From the NCBI RefSeq assembly GCF_001945395.1, contig NZ_MSXV01000056.1, positions 1,669 through 65,668 of the forward strand: a DNA stretch of 64,000 nucleotides, read 5' to 3'. Positions 42,976-52,737 of this stretch are shown piece by piece. Within the stretch, counting starts at the first letter, position 1. Each line of letters starts with the position of its first letter. This DNA comes from Pseudomonas sp. PA15(2017). Lineage in GTDB: Bacteria; Pseudomonadota; Gammaproteobacteria; Pseudomonadales; Pseudomonadaceae. Both the position numbers and the translations under genes were made by a program. Below the pieces are notes generated by a model. It worked only from the letters and a program-made list of their open reading frames with translations, was not told the origin of the DNA and ran no database searches.

Positions 42976-43527
42976 ATGGCCCTGCCGTCCACGACCTACA
43001 AGGTCGATCTCAACCTCACCGATATCGATCGCAACATCTACGAAAGCCTGCGTTTCACCGTGGCTCGCCACCCTTCGGAAACCGAAGAACGCCTGGCGGC
43101 ACGGCTGATCGCCTATGCGCTGTTCTACCAGGAGAACCTGGCCTTCGGTCGCGGCCTGTCGGACGTCGATGAGCCGGCGCTGTGGGAAAAGAGCCTGGAT
43201 GGTCGCGTGCTGCACTGGATCGAGGTCGGCCAGCCGGACAGCGAGCGCATCACCTGGTGCTCGCGGCGTACCGAGAAATTCAGCCTGGTGGCCTACGGTA
43301 ACCTGCGCGTGTGGCAGACCAAGTGCCTGGACCCGGTGCGCAGCCTGAAGAACATCAACGTCGTCGCCCTTGGCCAGGAGGCACTGGCCGAGCTGTCCCA
43401 GGATCTGCCCCGTTCGCTGAGCTGGAGCGTGATGATCAGTGACGGCGAGCTGTTCGTCACCGACGAGCGCGGCCAGCACGAGATTCCCGTGGAGTGGCTG
43501 GCCGGCGAGCGAGACCTGAGCAACTGA
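42976..43527 (+). CDS. yaeQ: YaeQ family protein
   Basis: A 183-residue YaeQ protein with a restriction-endonuclease-like fold, found in many gamma-proteobacteria and able to compensate for loss of RfaH in E. coli when overproduced. Conserved stretches are YKVDLNLTDIDRNIYE, HPSETEERLAARLIAYALFY and HWIEVGQPDSERI. ATG 42976 is chosen as the family start. It lies just upstream of recJ, an order also seen in P. aeruginosa. Confidence 0.9.
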   Translation: MALPSTTYKVDLNLTDIDRNIYESLRFTVARHPSETEERLAARLIAYALFYQENLAFGRGLSDVDEPALWEKSLDGRVLHWIEVGQPDSERITWCSRRTEKFSLVAYGNLRVWQTKCLDPVRSLKNINVVALGQEALAELSQDLPRSLSWSVMISDGELFVTDERGQHEIPVEWLAGERDLSN

Positions 43528-43580
43528 TGCAACGCCGGGCTTCGGCCCCCGTGTTAACCGCAAGAGTAGAAAACCCGTCC

Positions 43581-45293
43581 ATGCGTATCGAGTCCCGCCC
43601 GCTTCCCGCCTCCCTGCCTGACCTGGGCAACCTGCCGCCGTTGTTGACCCGTCTTTATGCCGCTCGTGGGGTGCTCTCGGCAGTGGAGCTGGAAAAGGGC
43701 CTGGCGCGGCTGATTCCGTTCAGCCAGCTCAAGGGCATCGATGCCGCGGTCGAGCTGCTGGTTGAAGGCTTGCGGCAACGCCAGCGCATGCTGATCGTCG
43801 GGGATTTCGACGCTGACGGCGCCACGGCGAGCACCGTCGGTCTGCTCGGTCTGCGCATGCTGGGCGCCGCCCACGTCGATTACCTGGTGCCCAATCGCTT
43901 CGAGTACGGCTACGGCCTGACCCCAGAGATCGTCGCCGTGGCGCTGGGCCGCGAGCCTGAATTGCTGATCACCGTCGACAACGGCATCTCCAGCATCGAG
44001 GGCGTGGCCGCGGCCAAGGCCGCCGGCCTCAAGGTGTTGGTCACCGACCATCACCTGCCGGGCCACGAGTTGCCGGCGGCCGATGTCGTCGTCAATCCCA
44101 ATCAGCCGGGCTGCAGTTTCCCCAGCAAATCACTGGCCGGCGTCGGGGTGATCTTCTACGTGCTGCTGGCGCTGCGCGCGCGGCTGCGCGAACTAGGCTG
44201 GTTCACCGCCGAGCGCCCCGAGCCGAACCTCGGCGAGCTGCTCGACTTGGTGGCCCTGGGCAGCGTCGCCGACGTGGTGCCGCTGGACGCCAACAACCGC
44301 ATCCTGGTGCATCAGGGCCTGGCACGCATTCGCGCCGGCCGCGCGCGCCCTGGGTTACGTGCGCTGCTGGAAGTGGCTGGCAAGCAGCACGGGCGGATCA
44401 CTTCGACCGACCTGGGCTTCATCCTCGGGCCGCGCCTGAATGCGGCGGGGCGCCTCGATGACATGAGCCTGGGCATCGAATGCCTGCTCTGCGAGGACGA
44501 AGCCCTGGCCCGCGACATGGCCGTGCAGCTCGACCAGCTCAACCAGGACCGCAAGGCCATCGAGCAGGGCATGCAGCGCGAGGCCCTGGCCCAGCTCAAG
44601 GACCTGTCGCTGGAAAACCTGCCGTTCGGCCTGTGCCTGTTCGAGGCGGACTGGCATCAGGGCGTGATCGGTATCCTCGCCTCGCGCCTGAAGGAGCGTT
44701 ATCACCGCCCGACCATCGCCTTCGCCGATGCCGGGGAGGGCATGCTCAAGGGCTCGGCGCGTTCGGTGCCGGGTTTCCACATCCGCGATGCGCTGGACGC
44801 CGTGGCCTCGCGGTATCCGGGGCTGATCGGCAAGTTCGGCGGCCACGCCATGGCCGCTGGCCTGTCGCTGTCGGCCGAGCATTTCGAGACCTTCGCCAAG
44901 GCCTTCGACGAGGAAGTGCGTCGCCAGCTCTGCGAGGACGACCTGACCGGCCGGCTATTGTCCGATGGTGTGCTGAGCATCGATGAATTCAACCTGCCCC
45001 TGGCCCGCGAGCTGCGCAACGCCGGCCCCTGGGGGCAGCATTTTCCCGAGCCGCTGTTCCACGGCGCCTTCCAGTTGGTGCAGCAGCGTATCGTCGGCGA
45101 GCGTCACCTGAAGGTAGTGCTCAAAAGCGAATGCGGCGCCCTGCAACTCGACGGCATCGCCTTTGGCGTCGACCGTGACGTGTGGCCCAACCCGACCGTG
45201 CGCTGGGTCGAGCTGGCCTACAAACTGGACGTCAACGAGTTCCGCGGCCAGGAATCGGTGCAGTTGCTGATCTCCCACCTGGCGCCGCGTTAG
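43581..45293 (+). CDS. recJ: Single-stranded-DNA-specific exonuclease RecJ
   Basis: A 570-residue 5'-to-3' ssDNA exonuclease of recombination and mismatch repair. DHH-superfamily motifs are visible: GDFDADGATAST (about residue 75), ITVDNGISS, VTDHHLPG (DHH), LGSVADVVPLD and GGHAMAAGLSLS (DHHA1). ATG 43581 begins MRIESRPLPASLPDLGN. It follows yaeQ at 53 bp spacing and could share its transcript. Confidence 0.95.
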   Translation: MRIESRPLPASLPDLGNLPPLLTRLYAARGVLSAVELEKGLARLIPFSQLKGIDAAVELLVEGLRQRQRMLIVGDFDADGATASTVGLLGLRMLGAAHVDYLVPNRFEYGYGLTPEIVAVALGREPELLITVDNGISSIEGVAAAKAAGLKVLVTDHHLPGHELPAADVVVNPNQPGCSFPSKSLAGVGVIFYVLLALRARLRELGWFTAERPEPNLGELLDLVALGSVADVVPLDANNRILVHQGLARIRAGRARPGLRALLEVAGKQHGRITSTDLGFILGPRLNAAGRLDDMSLGIECLLCEDEALARDMAVQLDQLNQDRKAIEQGMQREALAQLKDLSLENLPFGLCLFEADWHQGVIGILASRLKERYHRPTIAFADAGEGMLKGSARSVPGFHIRDALDAVASRYPGLIGKFGGHAMAAGLSLSAEHFETFAKAFDEEVRRQLCEDDLTGRLLSDGVLSIDEFNLPLARELRNAGPWGQHFPEPLFHGAFQLVQQRIVGERHLKVVLKSECGALQLDGIAFGVDRDVWPNPTVRWVELAYKLDVNEFRGQESVQLLISHLAPR

Positions 45294-45457
45294 CAGGCAA
45301 AAACTACCTGGTGGTTCAGGTTTGAACGGGGTTGGCTTCAGGCCTGTCTATTGATTGGGCTGGGTGGTCGTTCGCGCAATATTCAGACGCAATCTGTAAC
45401 CGACGACGGCCCGGCTTCCCAGTAGATTCGTCCGTTCCTGAACCATTGGAGAACTCC

Positions 45458-46186
45458 ATGAATACGCGTGGCTTGCTCGACCAACTGCTGAAGTCCGGGC
45501 AGGAATTGCTGCAACAGAAAACCGCTGGCAAGTCTTCGTCCGGGCTCGGTGGTGCACTGGGTGGCCTGCTCGGTGGCAACGCTGCTGGTGCCGGCAAGAG
45601 TGATAACGGTGGCATCGGTTCGATGCTCAAGGGCGCTGGCGGCGGCGCGGCCCTGGCCATGCTGCTGGGCAACAAGCGAGTGCGCAAGGTCGGCGGCACG
45701 GTGGCGATCTATGGCGGCCTGGCCGCGCTCGGCGTGATCGCCTACAAGGCTTACGGCAATTGGCAGGCCAAGCAGGCGGGCGCGCCCAAGGGCGAGCCAC
45801 AGACGATCGATCGTTTGCCAGCGCCCGAAGCGGAGCTGCACAGCCAGAGCATCCTCAAGGCGCTGGTGGCGGCGGCCAAGGCCGATGGGCATGTCGACGA
45901 GCGCGAGCGCGAACTGATCGAAGGCGAGTTCAGCAAGCTGGCCAGCGACAGTGAAACCCAGCGCTGGCTGCATGCCGAGCTGAACAAGCCGCTGGACCCG
46001 GCTGACGTGGCGCGCGCCGCCAGCACCCCGGAAATGGCGGCGGAAATGTACGTGGCCAGCGTGCTGATGGTCGACGAGGAGCATTTCATGGAGCGCGCCT
46101 ACCTGGACGAACTGGCCCGTCACCTGAAGCTCGACCCCGCCCTCAAGGCGGAGCTGGAAGCCCAGGTTCGCCAGGACCTTCAGTAA
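45458..46186 (+). CDS. YebE/DUF533-type inner-membrane protein with a TerB-like domain
   Basis: A 242-residue protein. A glycine-rich N-terminal region (GGALGGLLGGNAAGAG) and a short hydrophobic segment (TVAIYGGLAALGVIAYKAYG) precede a C-terminal TerB-like helical domain (LVAAAKADGHVDERERELIE; MYVASVLMVDEEHFMERAYL). E. coli YebE is similar and is induced by envelope stress. TGGAG at 45446-45450 precedes ATG 45458. Its own role is unknown. Confidence 0.82.
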   Translation: MNTRGLLDQLLKSGQELLQQKTAGKSSSGLGGALGGLLGGNAAGAGKSDNGGIGSMLKGAGGGAALAMLLGNKRVRKVGGTVAIYGGLAALGVIAYKAYGNWQAKQAGAPKGEPQTIDRLPAPEAELHSQSILKALVAAAKADGHVDERERELIEGEFSKLASDSETQRWLHAELNKPLDPADVARAASTPEMAAEMYVASVLMVDEEHFMERAYLDELARHLKLDPALKAELEAQVRQDLQ

Positions 46187-46374
46187 CCCTTCGCATCTGC
46201 CTGTCGGCGGCCCCAGGTTGTCCGGCAGCTGTCCCCATTCTCCCTCCGCATGTCCGGGCGCCTGTTCTACAGTAAATAGGCCTGGTCTCGCTTGCGCTGC
46301 ACTCGCAACGCCCCTAGAGTCCGGCAGCATGAGCTGCGGGCGCTGTCCTACGGCTGGATCAGGAATATCGGCAG

Positions 46375-48009
46375 ATGGGGTTGAATGTGAAGAACTGGAC
46401 AGTTCGCCAGCGTATCCAGGCAAGTTTTGCGGTCATCATCGCCATCATGTTGTTGATGGCCGCTGCTTCCTTCGAGCGTCTGCTCAAGGTCGAGGGCGGT
46501 GCTACTCGCCTGCTGGATGACGCCATGCCCGGCATGTTCCAGATTACCCAGGTGCGCAGCGCCTGGACGGATATGTTCCACCAGACCATCGTTCAGGTCA
46601 GCCTGCGTGAAACGCACACGCTCAATGATGCGGACAGGCAACTGGTCAAGGGAGCCACCGACAAGTTGGCCACGTCGCTTGCCGATTACCGCGCCACCAT
46701 CCGGGACGATGCCGACCGTAGCGCACTCGACGCGTTCGAAAAGACCCGTGACCTGTTCCTCGTGCAGCAGGCCGAGGTTCTCGACCTCTACGACCAAGGG
46801 CGTCAGGCCGATGCCGAGGCGCAGCTCACCGGCCAGCTCACCGACACATGGAACGAAGGCCGCACCCAGTTGACTTCGATGATCGAACTCAATCGTGACG
46901 TGGCCTATTCTTCGGCGGGCGACATCGTGTCGGCAGTCAACCGCGCCGAGCTGAGCATGGCGATTTCCGTGCTGTTGGCGATCATCGCCGCATTCGTGTG
47001 CGGCTACTTCCTGATGCAGGCGATTACCCGTCCGGTGCAGCAGGTGGTCAATACCCTGCAGACGCTGGCCAGTGGCGACCTGACCGCGCGCCTGAACCTG
47101 GGCCGCCGCGACGAGTTCGGCGCCATCGAAACCGGCTTCAACGGCATGGCCGAGGAGATCAAGACCCTGGTCGCTCAGGCCCAACGCTCGGCCGTGCAGG
47201 TCACCACCTCGGTCACCGAGATCGCCGCCACCTCCAAGCAGCAGCAGGCTACTGCTACCGAAACCGCGGCCACCACCACGGAAATCGGCGCCACCTCGCG
47301 GGAGATCGCCGCCACTTCGCGCGATCTGGTGCGCACCATGACCGAGGTTTCCGGCGCCGCCGAGCAGACCTCGACCCTGGCCGGTGCCGGGCAATTGGGT
47401 CTGGCGCGCATGGAAGACACCATGCACCAGGTGATGAGCGCTGCCGAACTGGTCAACGCCAAGCTGGCGATCCTCAACGAGAAGGCCGGCAACATCAATC
47501 ACGTGGTCACCACCATCGTCAAGGTCGCCGACCAGACCAACCTGCTGTCGCTCAATGCGGCCATCGAGGCCGAGAAAGCCGGCGAGTACGGTCGCGGCTT
47601 CGCCGTGGTGGCCACCGAAGTGCGTCGCCTGGCCGACCAGACCGCCGTCGCCACCTACGACATCGAACAGATGGTGCGCGAGATCCAGTCAGCGGTATCC
47701 GCTGGGGTGATGGGCATGGATCGTTTTTCCGAAGAAGTGCGCCGCGGCATCACCGAGGTGGGTCAGGTCGGTGAGCAGTTGGTGCAGATCATCCATCAGG
47801 TGCAAGCCCTCGCGCCGCGCGTGTTGATGGTCAATGAAGGCATGCAGGCGCAATCCACCGGTGCCGAGCAGATCAATCAGGCTTTGGTGCAGCTTAGCGA
47901 GGCGTCTTCGCAGACCGTAGAGTCGCTACGCCAGGCCAGTGCCTCCATCGACGACCTCAACCTCGTGGCGAACGGTCTGCGTACCGGCGTCAGCCGCTTC
48001 AAGGTCTGA
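46375..48009 (+). CDS. wspA: WspA chemoreceptor of the surface-sensing Wsp system
   Basis: A methyl-accepting receptor of 544 residues that detects surface contact and activates WspE. TM1 is at about 14-34, a helical periplasmic domain at about 35-185, TM2 at about 190-210, HAMP next, then a signalling domain with DQTNLLSLNAAIEAEKAGEY. ATG 46375 encodes MGLNVKNWTVRQRIQASFAV; an internal GTG at 46387 would begin VKNWT, the N-terminus known for WspA, so either may be used. It is the first of seven co-directional genes with overlaps or tiny gaps. Confidence 0.95.
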   Translation: MGLNVKNWTVRQRIQASFAVIIAIMLLMAAASFERLLKVEGGATRLLDDAMPGMFQITQVRSAWTDMFHQTIVQVSLRETHTLNDADRQLVKGATDKLATSLADYRATIRDDADRSALDAFEKTRDLFLVQQAEVLDLYDQGRQADAEAQLTGQLTDTWNEGRTQLTSMIELNRDVAYSSAGDIVSAVNRAELSMAISVLLAIIAAFVCGYFLMQAITRPVQQVVNTLQTLASGDLTARLNLGRRDEFGAIETGFNGMAEEIKTLVAQAQRSAVQVTTSVTEIAATSKQQQATATETAATTTEIGATSREIAATSRDLVRTMTEVSGAAEQTSTLAGAGQLGLARMEDTMHQVMSAAELVNAKLAILNEKAGNINHVVTTIVKVADQTNLLSLNAAIEAEKAGEYGRGFAVVATEVRRLADQTAVATYDIEQMVREIQSAVSAGVMGMDRFSEEVRRGITEVGQVGEQLVQIIHQVQALAPRVLMVNEGMQAQSTGAEQINQALVQLSEASSQTVESLRQASASIDDLNLVANGLRTGVSRFKV

Positions 48010-48013
48010 ATCG

Positions 48014-48529
48014 ATGGTCGAGGTAGGCAGGCCTTCGCCGGGGCGGCGTAGCCCGGGACAGCTGTTCCTGCTGTTCAGCATGGGCAGTGATCGTTACGCG
48101 CTGGACGTTCACGAAGTGGTCGAAGTGCTGCCGTTGCGCCGCTTCAAGCACATTCCTGCGGCGCCTGCCTGGGTCGCCGGGCTGTTCGTGTTTCGCGGCA
48201 CGCCGGTGCCGGTGATCGACCTGACCGCCCAGGCGCTCGGCCAGCCCGCGGTGGTGCGCACCAGCACCCGGCTGGTAGTGGTGCATTACCAGCCACGGGG
48301 TGATCAACCGGCGCGCTGGCTGGGCCTGATTCTCGAACAGGCCAGCGACACGCTACGCAGCCCCGCCGAGGCCTTCGTGGAGAGCGGCGTCAGCCTGCCG
48401 GAGGCCCGCTATCTGGGGCCGGTGCTCAAGTCCGAGCAGGGCCTGGTGCAGTGGGTGCGGGTTGCCGACCTGCTCGACGAAGCGGTTCGCGACCTGCTGT
48501 ACGCGGCAGTGGCGGAGGGCGGTCGATGA
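48014..48529 (+). CDS. wspB: WspB CheW-like coupling protein
   Basis: A 171-residue CheW-domain scaffold joining WspA to WspE. The core FLLFSMGSDRYALDVHEVVE and the WVAGLFVFRGTPVPVIDLT strand are typical. ATG 48014 lies 4 bp after the wspA stop; the longer frame from 47939 runs back into wspA and is rejected. The stop overlaps wspC (ATGA). Confidence 0.92.
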   Translation: MVEVGRPSPGRRSPGQLFLLFSMGSDRYALDVHEVVEVLPLRRFKHIPAAPAWVAGLFVFRGTPVPVIDLTAQALGQPAVVRTSTRLVVVHYQPRGDQPARWLGLILEQASDTLRSPAEAFVESGVSLPEARYLGPVLKSEQGLVQWVRVADLLDEAVRDLLYAAVAEGGR

Positions 48530-49773
48530 ACCCGCGCTTCGAGCAGTTGCTGCACGGTTTGATCGGGCTGGATGCCGAATCCGTTGGCCAGATGGTGATC
48601 GAACGGGCGGTTCGCCAGCGTATCGCCGCCCTTGGCTGTGCCAACGAGGATGCCTACTGGCTGAAGGTGCACAACTCCGCCAGCGAGCAACAGGCACTGG
48701 TCGAAGCGGTGGTGGTGCCGGAAACCTGGTTCTTCCGCTACCCGGAATCCTTCGTTGCATTGGTCAGCCTGGCCCGCGAGCGCAGCACGCAACTGGCCGG
48801 TGCCCGGCCACTGCGCATCCTCAGCCTGCCGTGCTCGACCGGCGAGGAGCCTTACACGATCGCCATGGCGCTGCTCGACGCCGGTTTGCCGGGCGATGGT
48901 TTTCGCATCGATGCCATGGATATCAGTGAGGTCAACCTGCAGCGCGCCGAGCGGGCCCTGTATGGCCGCAATTCCTTTCGCGGTGATGACCTGAGCTTTC
49001 GTGATCGTCATTTCGCCGAAACTCCTGAAGGTTTCGAGCTGCGCAGCGAGGTGCGACGCAAGGTGCGCCTGCTGGCCGGCAACCTCCTGGCGCCCGGCCT
49101 TCTGGCCGGTGAAGCGCCCTATGATTTCGTGTTTTGCCGCAATCTGCTGATCTACTTCGACCGGCCCACGCAACACACGGTGGCTGGCGTGCTGCAGCGC
49201 CTGATGCGCGACGACGGCGCATTGTTCATCGGCCCGGCCGAAGCCAGCCTGTTCAGTCAGGTGGGCATGCAGGCGCTCAACATCCCGTTGGCTTTCGTAT
49301 TCCGCCGCCAGGCACCGCGGCCGGCCAGCGCGCCGGCTCAGGCCGTGCCGAGCGTGACGGCGCGGGCGCGACCTGCGCCTGTGGCGATGCCGGCTGCCAG
49401 GGCACCGGCACCGGTGCGGCGTACGCCGCCTGCGGTGCCGGCACCTGCCGCGGGCGCTGCCGATACCGCGCTGGATGAAATCGCCGCGCTCGCCAATGCC
49501 GGGCGTAGCGCTGAGGCGCGTGCCGCCTGCGAGCGTTACCTGGCCGCCCATGGGCCGACCGCCCAGGCGTTCTACTGGTTGGGGCTGCTCAGCGACGTGG
49601 CTGGACGTAGCGGCGAGGCCCAGGATTATTACCGCAAGACCCTGTACCTGGCGCCGACCCACGCCGAGGCCCTGGCGCACCTGGCGGCGTTGCTCGCCGC
49701 CCGCGGCGATATGGCCGGCGCCAGGCGCCTGCAACAACGGGCGGGCCGTGGAGTGAGCCGTGATGAGCGATAG
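48526..49773 (+). CDS. wspC: WspC CheR-type methyltransferase with TPR tail
   Basis: A 415-residue chemoreceptor methyltransferase that methylates WspA and raises signalling. The CheR catalytic domain has ETWFFRYPESF, SLPCSTGEEPYTIAMALLD (SAM motif) and FVFCRNLLIYF. An alanine/proline-rich linker (about residues 265-315) leads to C-terminal TPR-like helices (AFYWLGLLSDVAGRSGEAQD). The start overlaps wspB and the end overlaps wspD by 11 bp. Confidence 0.95.
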   Translation: MNPRFEQLLHGLIGLDAESVGQMVIERAVRQRIAALGCANEDAYWLKVHNSASEQQALVEAVVVPETWFFRYPESFVALVSLARERSTQLAGARPLRILSLPCSTGEEPYTIAMALLDAGLPGDGFRIDAMDISEVNLQRAERALYGRNSFRGDDLSFRDRHFAETPEGFELRSEVRRKVRLLAGNLLAPGLLAGEAPYDFVFCRNLLIYFDRPTQHTVAGVLQRLMRDDGALFIGPAEASLFSQVGMQALNIPLAFVFRRQAPRPASAPAQAVPSVTARARPAPVAMPAARAPAPVRRTPPAVPAPAAGAADTALDEIAALANAGRSAEARAACERYLAAHGPTAQAFYWLGLLSDVAGRSGEAQDYYRKTLYLAPTHAEALAHLAALLAARGDMAGARRLQQRAGRGVSRDER

Positions 49774-50443
49774 CCTGCTGCCGCTGAGCGATGCCGAACG
49801 TGACGCGGTCGACGACTGCTGGAACCGTATCGGCGTGCAGGGCGACAAGTCCTGCGAGCGGCTGGTCAAACACATTCACTGCCGCAACTGTGAAGTGCAT
49901 GCCGAGCTTGCCACCCGCTTGCTCGACCGTTTCGCGCTGCAGCGCGACGACAGCCAGCCGGAGGAAGAGTGGGTCGAGCAGGACAGCGGCGAGCGCCGCT
50001 CACTGCTGTTGTTCCGTTTCGGCGATGCCTGGCTGGCGTTACCGACCCGCGCGCTCAGCGAAGTGGCCGCCAGTACGCCGATTCATTCCCTGCCACACCA
50101 GCGCTCGCTGGGGCTGATCGGCGTGACCAACGTGCGCGGCGCCCTGGTGGCGTGCTTTTCCCTGGGCGAGATGCTCGGGCTCGACACCGGCGAGGCGGTC
50201 AGCGAGCGGCGCGTGGTGCCGCGCATGCTGATCTTCAACCTGGCGGACGGGCCGGTGGTTATTCCGGTCGACGAGGTCGAGGGCATCGAGGCGATCGCCG
50301 TTGGCCAGATCGTCGAGTCCGGCGCCGGCAGTGTACCGGTGGGCCGCCGGTTCGCGGCGGGCGTGTTGCAATGGAAGGGCCGTAGCGTGACCCTGCTCGA
50401 CGAGCAGATCGTGCAGCAGACCATCGCCAGGAGTCTCGGATGA
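49763..50443 (+). CDS. wspD: WspD CheW-like coupling protein
   Basis: A 226-residue second CheW-type adaptor. An N-terminal extension has a cysteine/histidine cluster (HIHCRNCEVHAE, residues about 35-46), then the CheW core (RFGDAWLALPTRALSEVAAS; GVTNVRGALVACFSLGEML). GTG 49760 or ATG 49763 may start it; I use the ATG. It overlaps wspE by 4 bp. Confidence 0.93.
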   Translation: MSDSLLPLSDAERDAVDDCWNRIGVQGDKSCERLVKHIHCRNCEVHAELATRLLDRFALQRDDSQPEEEWVEQDSGERRSLLLFRFGDAWLALPTRALSEVAASTPIHSLPHQRSLGLIGVTNVRGALVACFSLGEMLGLDTGEAVSERRVVPRMLIFNLADGPVVIPVDEVEGIEAIAVGQIVESGAGSVPVGRRFAAGVLQWKGRSVTLLDEQIVQQTIARSLG

Positions 50444-52737
50444 CGCCCGATCAGATGCGCGACGCATCGCTGCTGGAGCTGTTCAAGCTCGAGGCCGAGG
50501 CCCAGACCCAGGTGCTCAACAGCGGCCTGCTGGTGCTCGAACGCGAGCCGCGGCATGCCGGCAGCCTGGAGGCCTGCATGCGCGCGGCCCATTCGCTCAA
50601 GGGCGCGGCGCGTATCGTCGGCCTCGATGCCGGGGTCAAGGTCGCCCACGTCATGGAGGATTGCCTGGTCGAGGCCCAGGAAGGGCGCTTGCTGCTCAGT
50701 CCCGAGCATATCGATGCCTTGCTGCAGGGCGCCGATATCCTGCTCGGCCTCGGAACGCCGGCGCAGCCCGGAGTGGTCGCCCCCGATATGGACGCGCTGG
50801 TGGCGCGCCTGGGAGCGCTGGCGCGTGGGCTTCCGGTCCCGCCCTCGGCACCCGCTCCGGCTCAGCCGGCCGTCACCGTTACCCAAGCCGTCGCGCCACC
50901 CGAGCAGCCTGTAGCCCCGCCCGCTGTCGAGCTGCCGGTCGTTGCGCCGCCTGCCCGCGCGGAGGCCAGTGAGCCGGCCAGTGAAGGACGGGCGCGCATT
51001 CTCAGGGTCAGCGCCGAGCGCCTCGATCACCTCCTGGATATTTCCAGTAAATCCCTGGTGGAATTCCAGCGCATCAAGCCTCTGGGCGACAGTCTGCAGC
51101 GCCTGAAACGCCTGCAGGCCACCGCTCGCCGCGCGCTGGATGTCGCCCGCGAGGCATTGCCCAAGGGTGCGGTGGATGCCCAGGCCGAAGCCATGTTGCT
51201 GGAAACCCGCCAGGCCCTCGGCGAATGCCAGCAATTGCTGGCCCAGCACATGACCGATCTGGACGACTTCGGCTGGCAGGGTGGGCAACGCGCCCAGTCC
51301 CTCTATGACGCCGCGCTGGCCTCGCGCATGCGGCCATTCGCCGATGTGCTGGCTGGCCAGGAACGCATGCTGCGTGACCTGTCCCGATCCCTGGGCAAGC
51401 AGGTACGTTTGGTCGTCGAGGGCGAGGGCACCCAGGTCGATCGCGACGTGCTTGAGCGTCTCGAGGCGCCGCTGACGCACCTGTTGCGCAACGCCCTGGA
51501 CCATGGCATCGAAACGCCGGAGCGCCGCGTGGCACTGGGCAAGCCTGCCGACGGGCAGATCCTGATCCGCGCCCGTCACCATGCCGGCATGCTGCTGCTG
51601 GAGCTGCGCGATGATGGCGGCGGTGTCGATCTGGAAAAGCTGCGCCGGGCTGTGGTCCAACGCGGCTTCGCCACCGAGCAGACCGGCGAGCAACTGACCG
51701 AGGAGGAGCTGCTGGCTTTCCTGTTCCTGCCCGGCTTCAGCATGCGCGACCAGGTTACCGAGGTGTCCGGCCGCGGCGTCGGCCTGGACGCCGTGCAGCA
51801 CATGGTGCGTCAGCTGCGTGGCGGCGTGCGCATGCAGCAGCGCCAGGGCGAGGGCTCGACTTTCCACCTCGAAGTGCCGCTGACCCTGTCGGTGGTGCGC
51901 AGCCTGGTGGTCGAGGTGGGCGGTGAGGCCTACGCGCTGCCGCTGGCGCATATCGAGCGGATGACCCGCCTGCAGGCCGAGGACATCGTGCAGCTCGAAG
52001 GCCGCCAGCATTTCTGGAGTGGCGGGCAGCACGTCGGCCTGATCGCGGCCAGCCAGATTCTCCAGCGCCCGGAAGGCAAGCCCAGCGACAACGGCATTCC
52101 GGTAGTGCTGATCCGCGACCGCGACAGCCTGTTTGGCCTGGTGGTCGAGCGGTTCCTCGGTGAGCGCACCCTGGTGGTGATGCCACTGGATGCACGGCTG
52201 GGCAAGGTGCAGGACGTCTCCGCCGGCGCCTTGCTGGACGACGGCACGCCGGTGCTGATCCTCGATGTCGAGGACATGCTGCACTCGGTGGCCAAGCTGC
52301 TGGGCAGCGGGCGCCTGGAGCGGGTCGACCGCAGCGCCCGGCAGATGGCCGGCAGCAAGCGCAAGCGCGTGCTGGTGGTCGACGACTCGCTGACCGTGCG
52401 CGAACTGGAACGCAAGCTGCTGCTGTCGCGCGGCTACGACGTCGCCGTGGCGGTAGACGGCATGGACGGCTGGAACGCGCTGCGCGCCGAGCACTTCGAC
52501 CTGCTGATCACCGACATCGACATGCCGCGCATGGACGGCATCGAGCTGGTCACCCTGGTACGCCGCGACAACCGTCTGCAATCGCTGCCGGTGATGGTGG
52601 TGTCCTACAAGGATCGTGAAGAAGACCGCCGGCGTGGCCTGGACGCCGGGGCCGACTATTATCTTGCCAAGGCCAGTTTCCATGACGAGGCGTTACTCGA
52701 CGCCGTGGTTGATCTGGTAGGGGAACCGCACGAATGA
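50440..52737 (+). CDS. wspE: WspE hybrid CheA histidine kinase-response regulator
   Basis: The 765-residue kinase of the pathway. An HPt domain has phospho-histidine in AAHSLKGAARI (about residue 51). A proline-rich linker, dimerisation, an ATPase domain (LLRNALDHGIE; ELRDDGGGVDLEK; GRGVGLDAVQ) and a CheW-like domain follow. A C-terminal receiver (VLVVDDSLTVRELE; aspartate in LLITDIDMPRMDG, about residue 692) ends the protein. It phosphorylates WspR and WspF. Overlaps of 4 bp on both sides show tight translational coupling. Confidence 0.95.
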   Translation: MTPDQMRDASLLELFKLEAEAQTQVLNSGLLVLEREPRHAGSLEACMRAAHSLKGAARIVGLDAGVKVAHVMEDCLVEAQEGRLLLSPEHIDALLQGADILLGLGTPAQPGVVAPDMDALVARLGALARGLPVPPSAPAPAQPAVTVTQAVAPPEQPVAPPAVELPVVAPPARAEASEPASEGRARILRVSAERLDHLLDISSKSLVEFQRIKPLGDSLQRLKRLQATARRALDVAREALPKGAVDAQAEAMLLETRQALGECQQLLAQHMTDLDDFGWQGGQRAQSLYDAALASRMRPFADVLAGQERMLRDLSRSLGKQVRLVVEGEGTQVDRDVLERLEAPLTHLLRNALDHGIETPERRVALGKPADGQILIRARHHAGMLLLELRDDGGGVDLEKLRRAVVQRGFATEQTGEQLTEEELLAFLFLPGFSMRDQVTEVSGRGVGLDAVQHMVRQLRGGVRMQQRQGEGSTFHLEVPLTLSVVRSLVVEVGGEAYALPLAHIERMTRLQAEDIVQLEGRQHFWSGGQHVGLIAASQILQRPEGKPSDNGIPVVLIRDRDSLFGLVVERFLGERTLVVMPLDARLGKVQDVSAGALLDDGTPVLILDVEDMLHSVAKLLGSGRLERVDRSARQMAGSKRKRVLVVDDSLTVRELERKLLLSRGYDVAVAVDGMDGWNALRAEHFDLLITDIDMPRMDGIELVTLVRRDNRLQSLPVMVVSYKDREEDRRRGLDAGADYYLAKASFHDEALLDAVVDLVGEPHE

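Noticed and set aside
50083..52683. An 866-codon minus-strand frame opposite wspD/wspE
   Set aside because: Its length comes from strong third-position GC bias in wspE; the sense protein has all kinase motifs and the antisense one has none.
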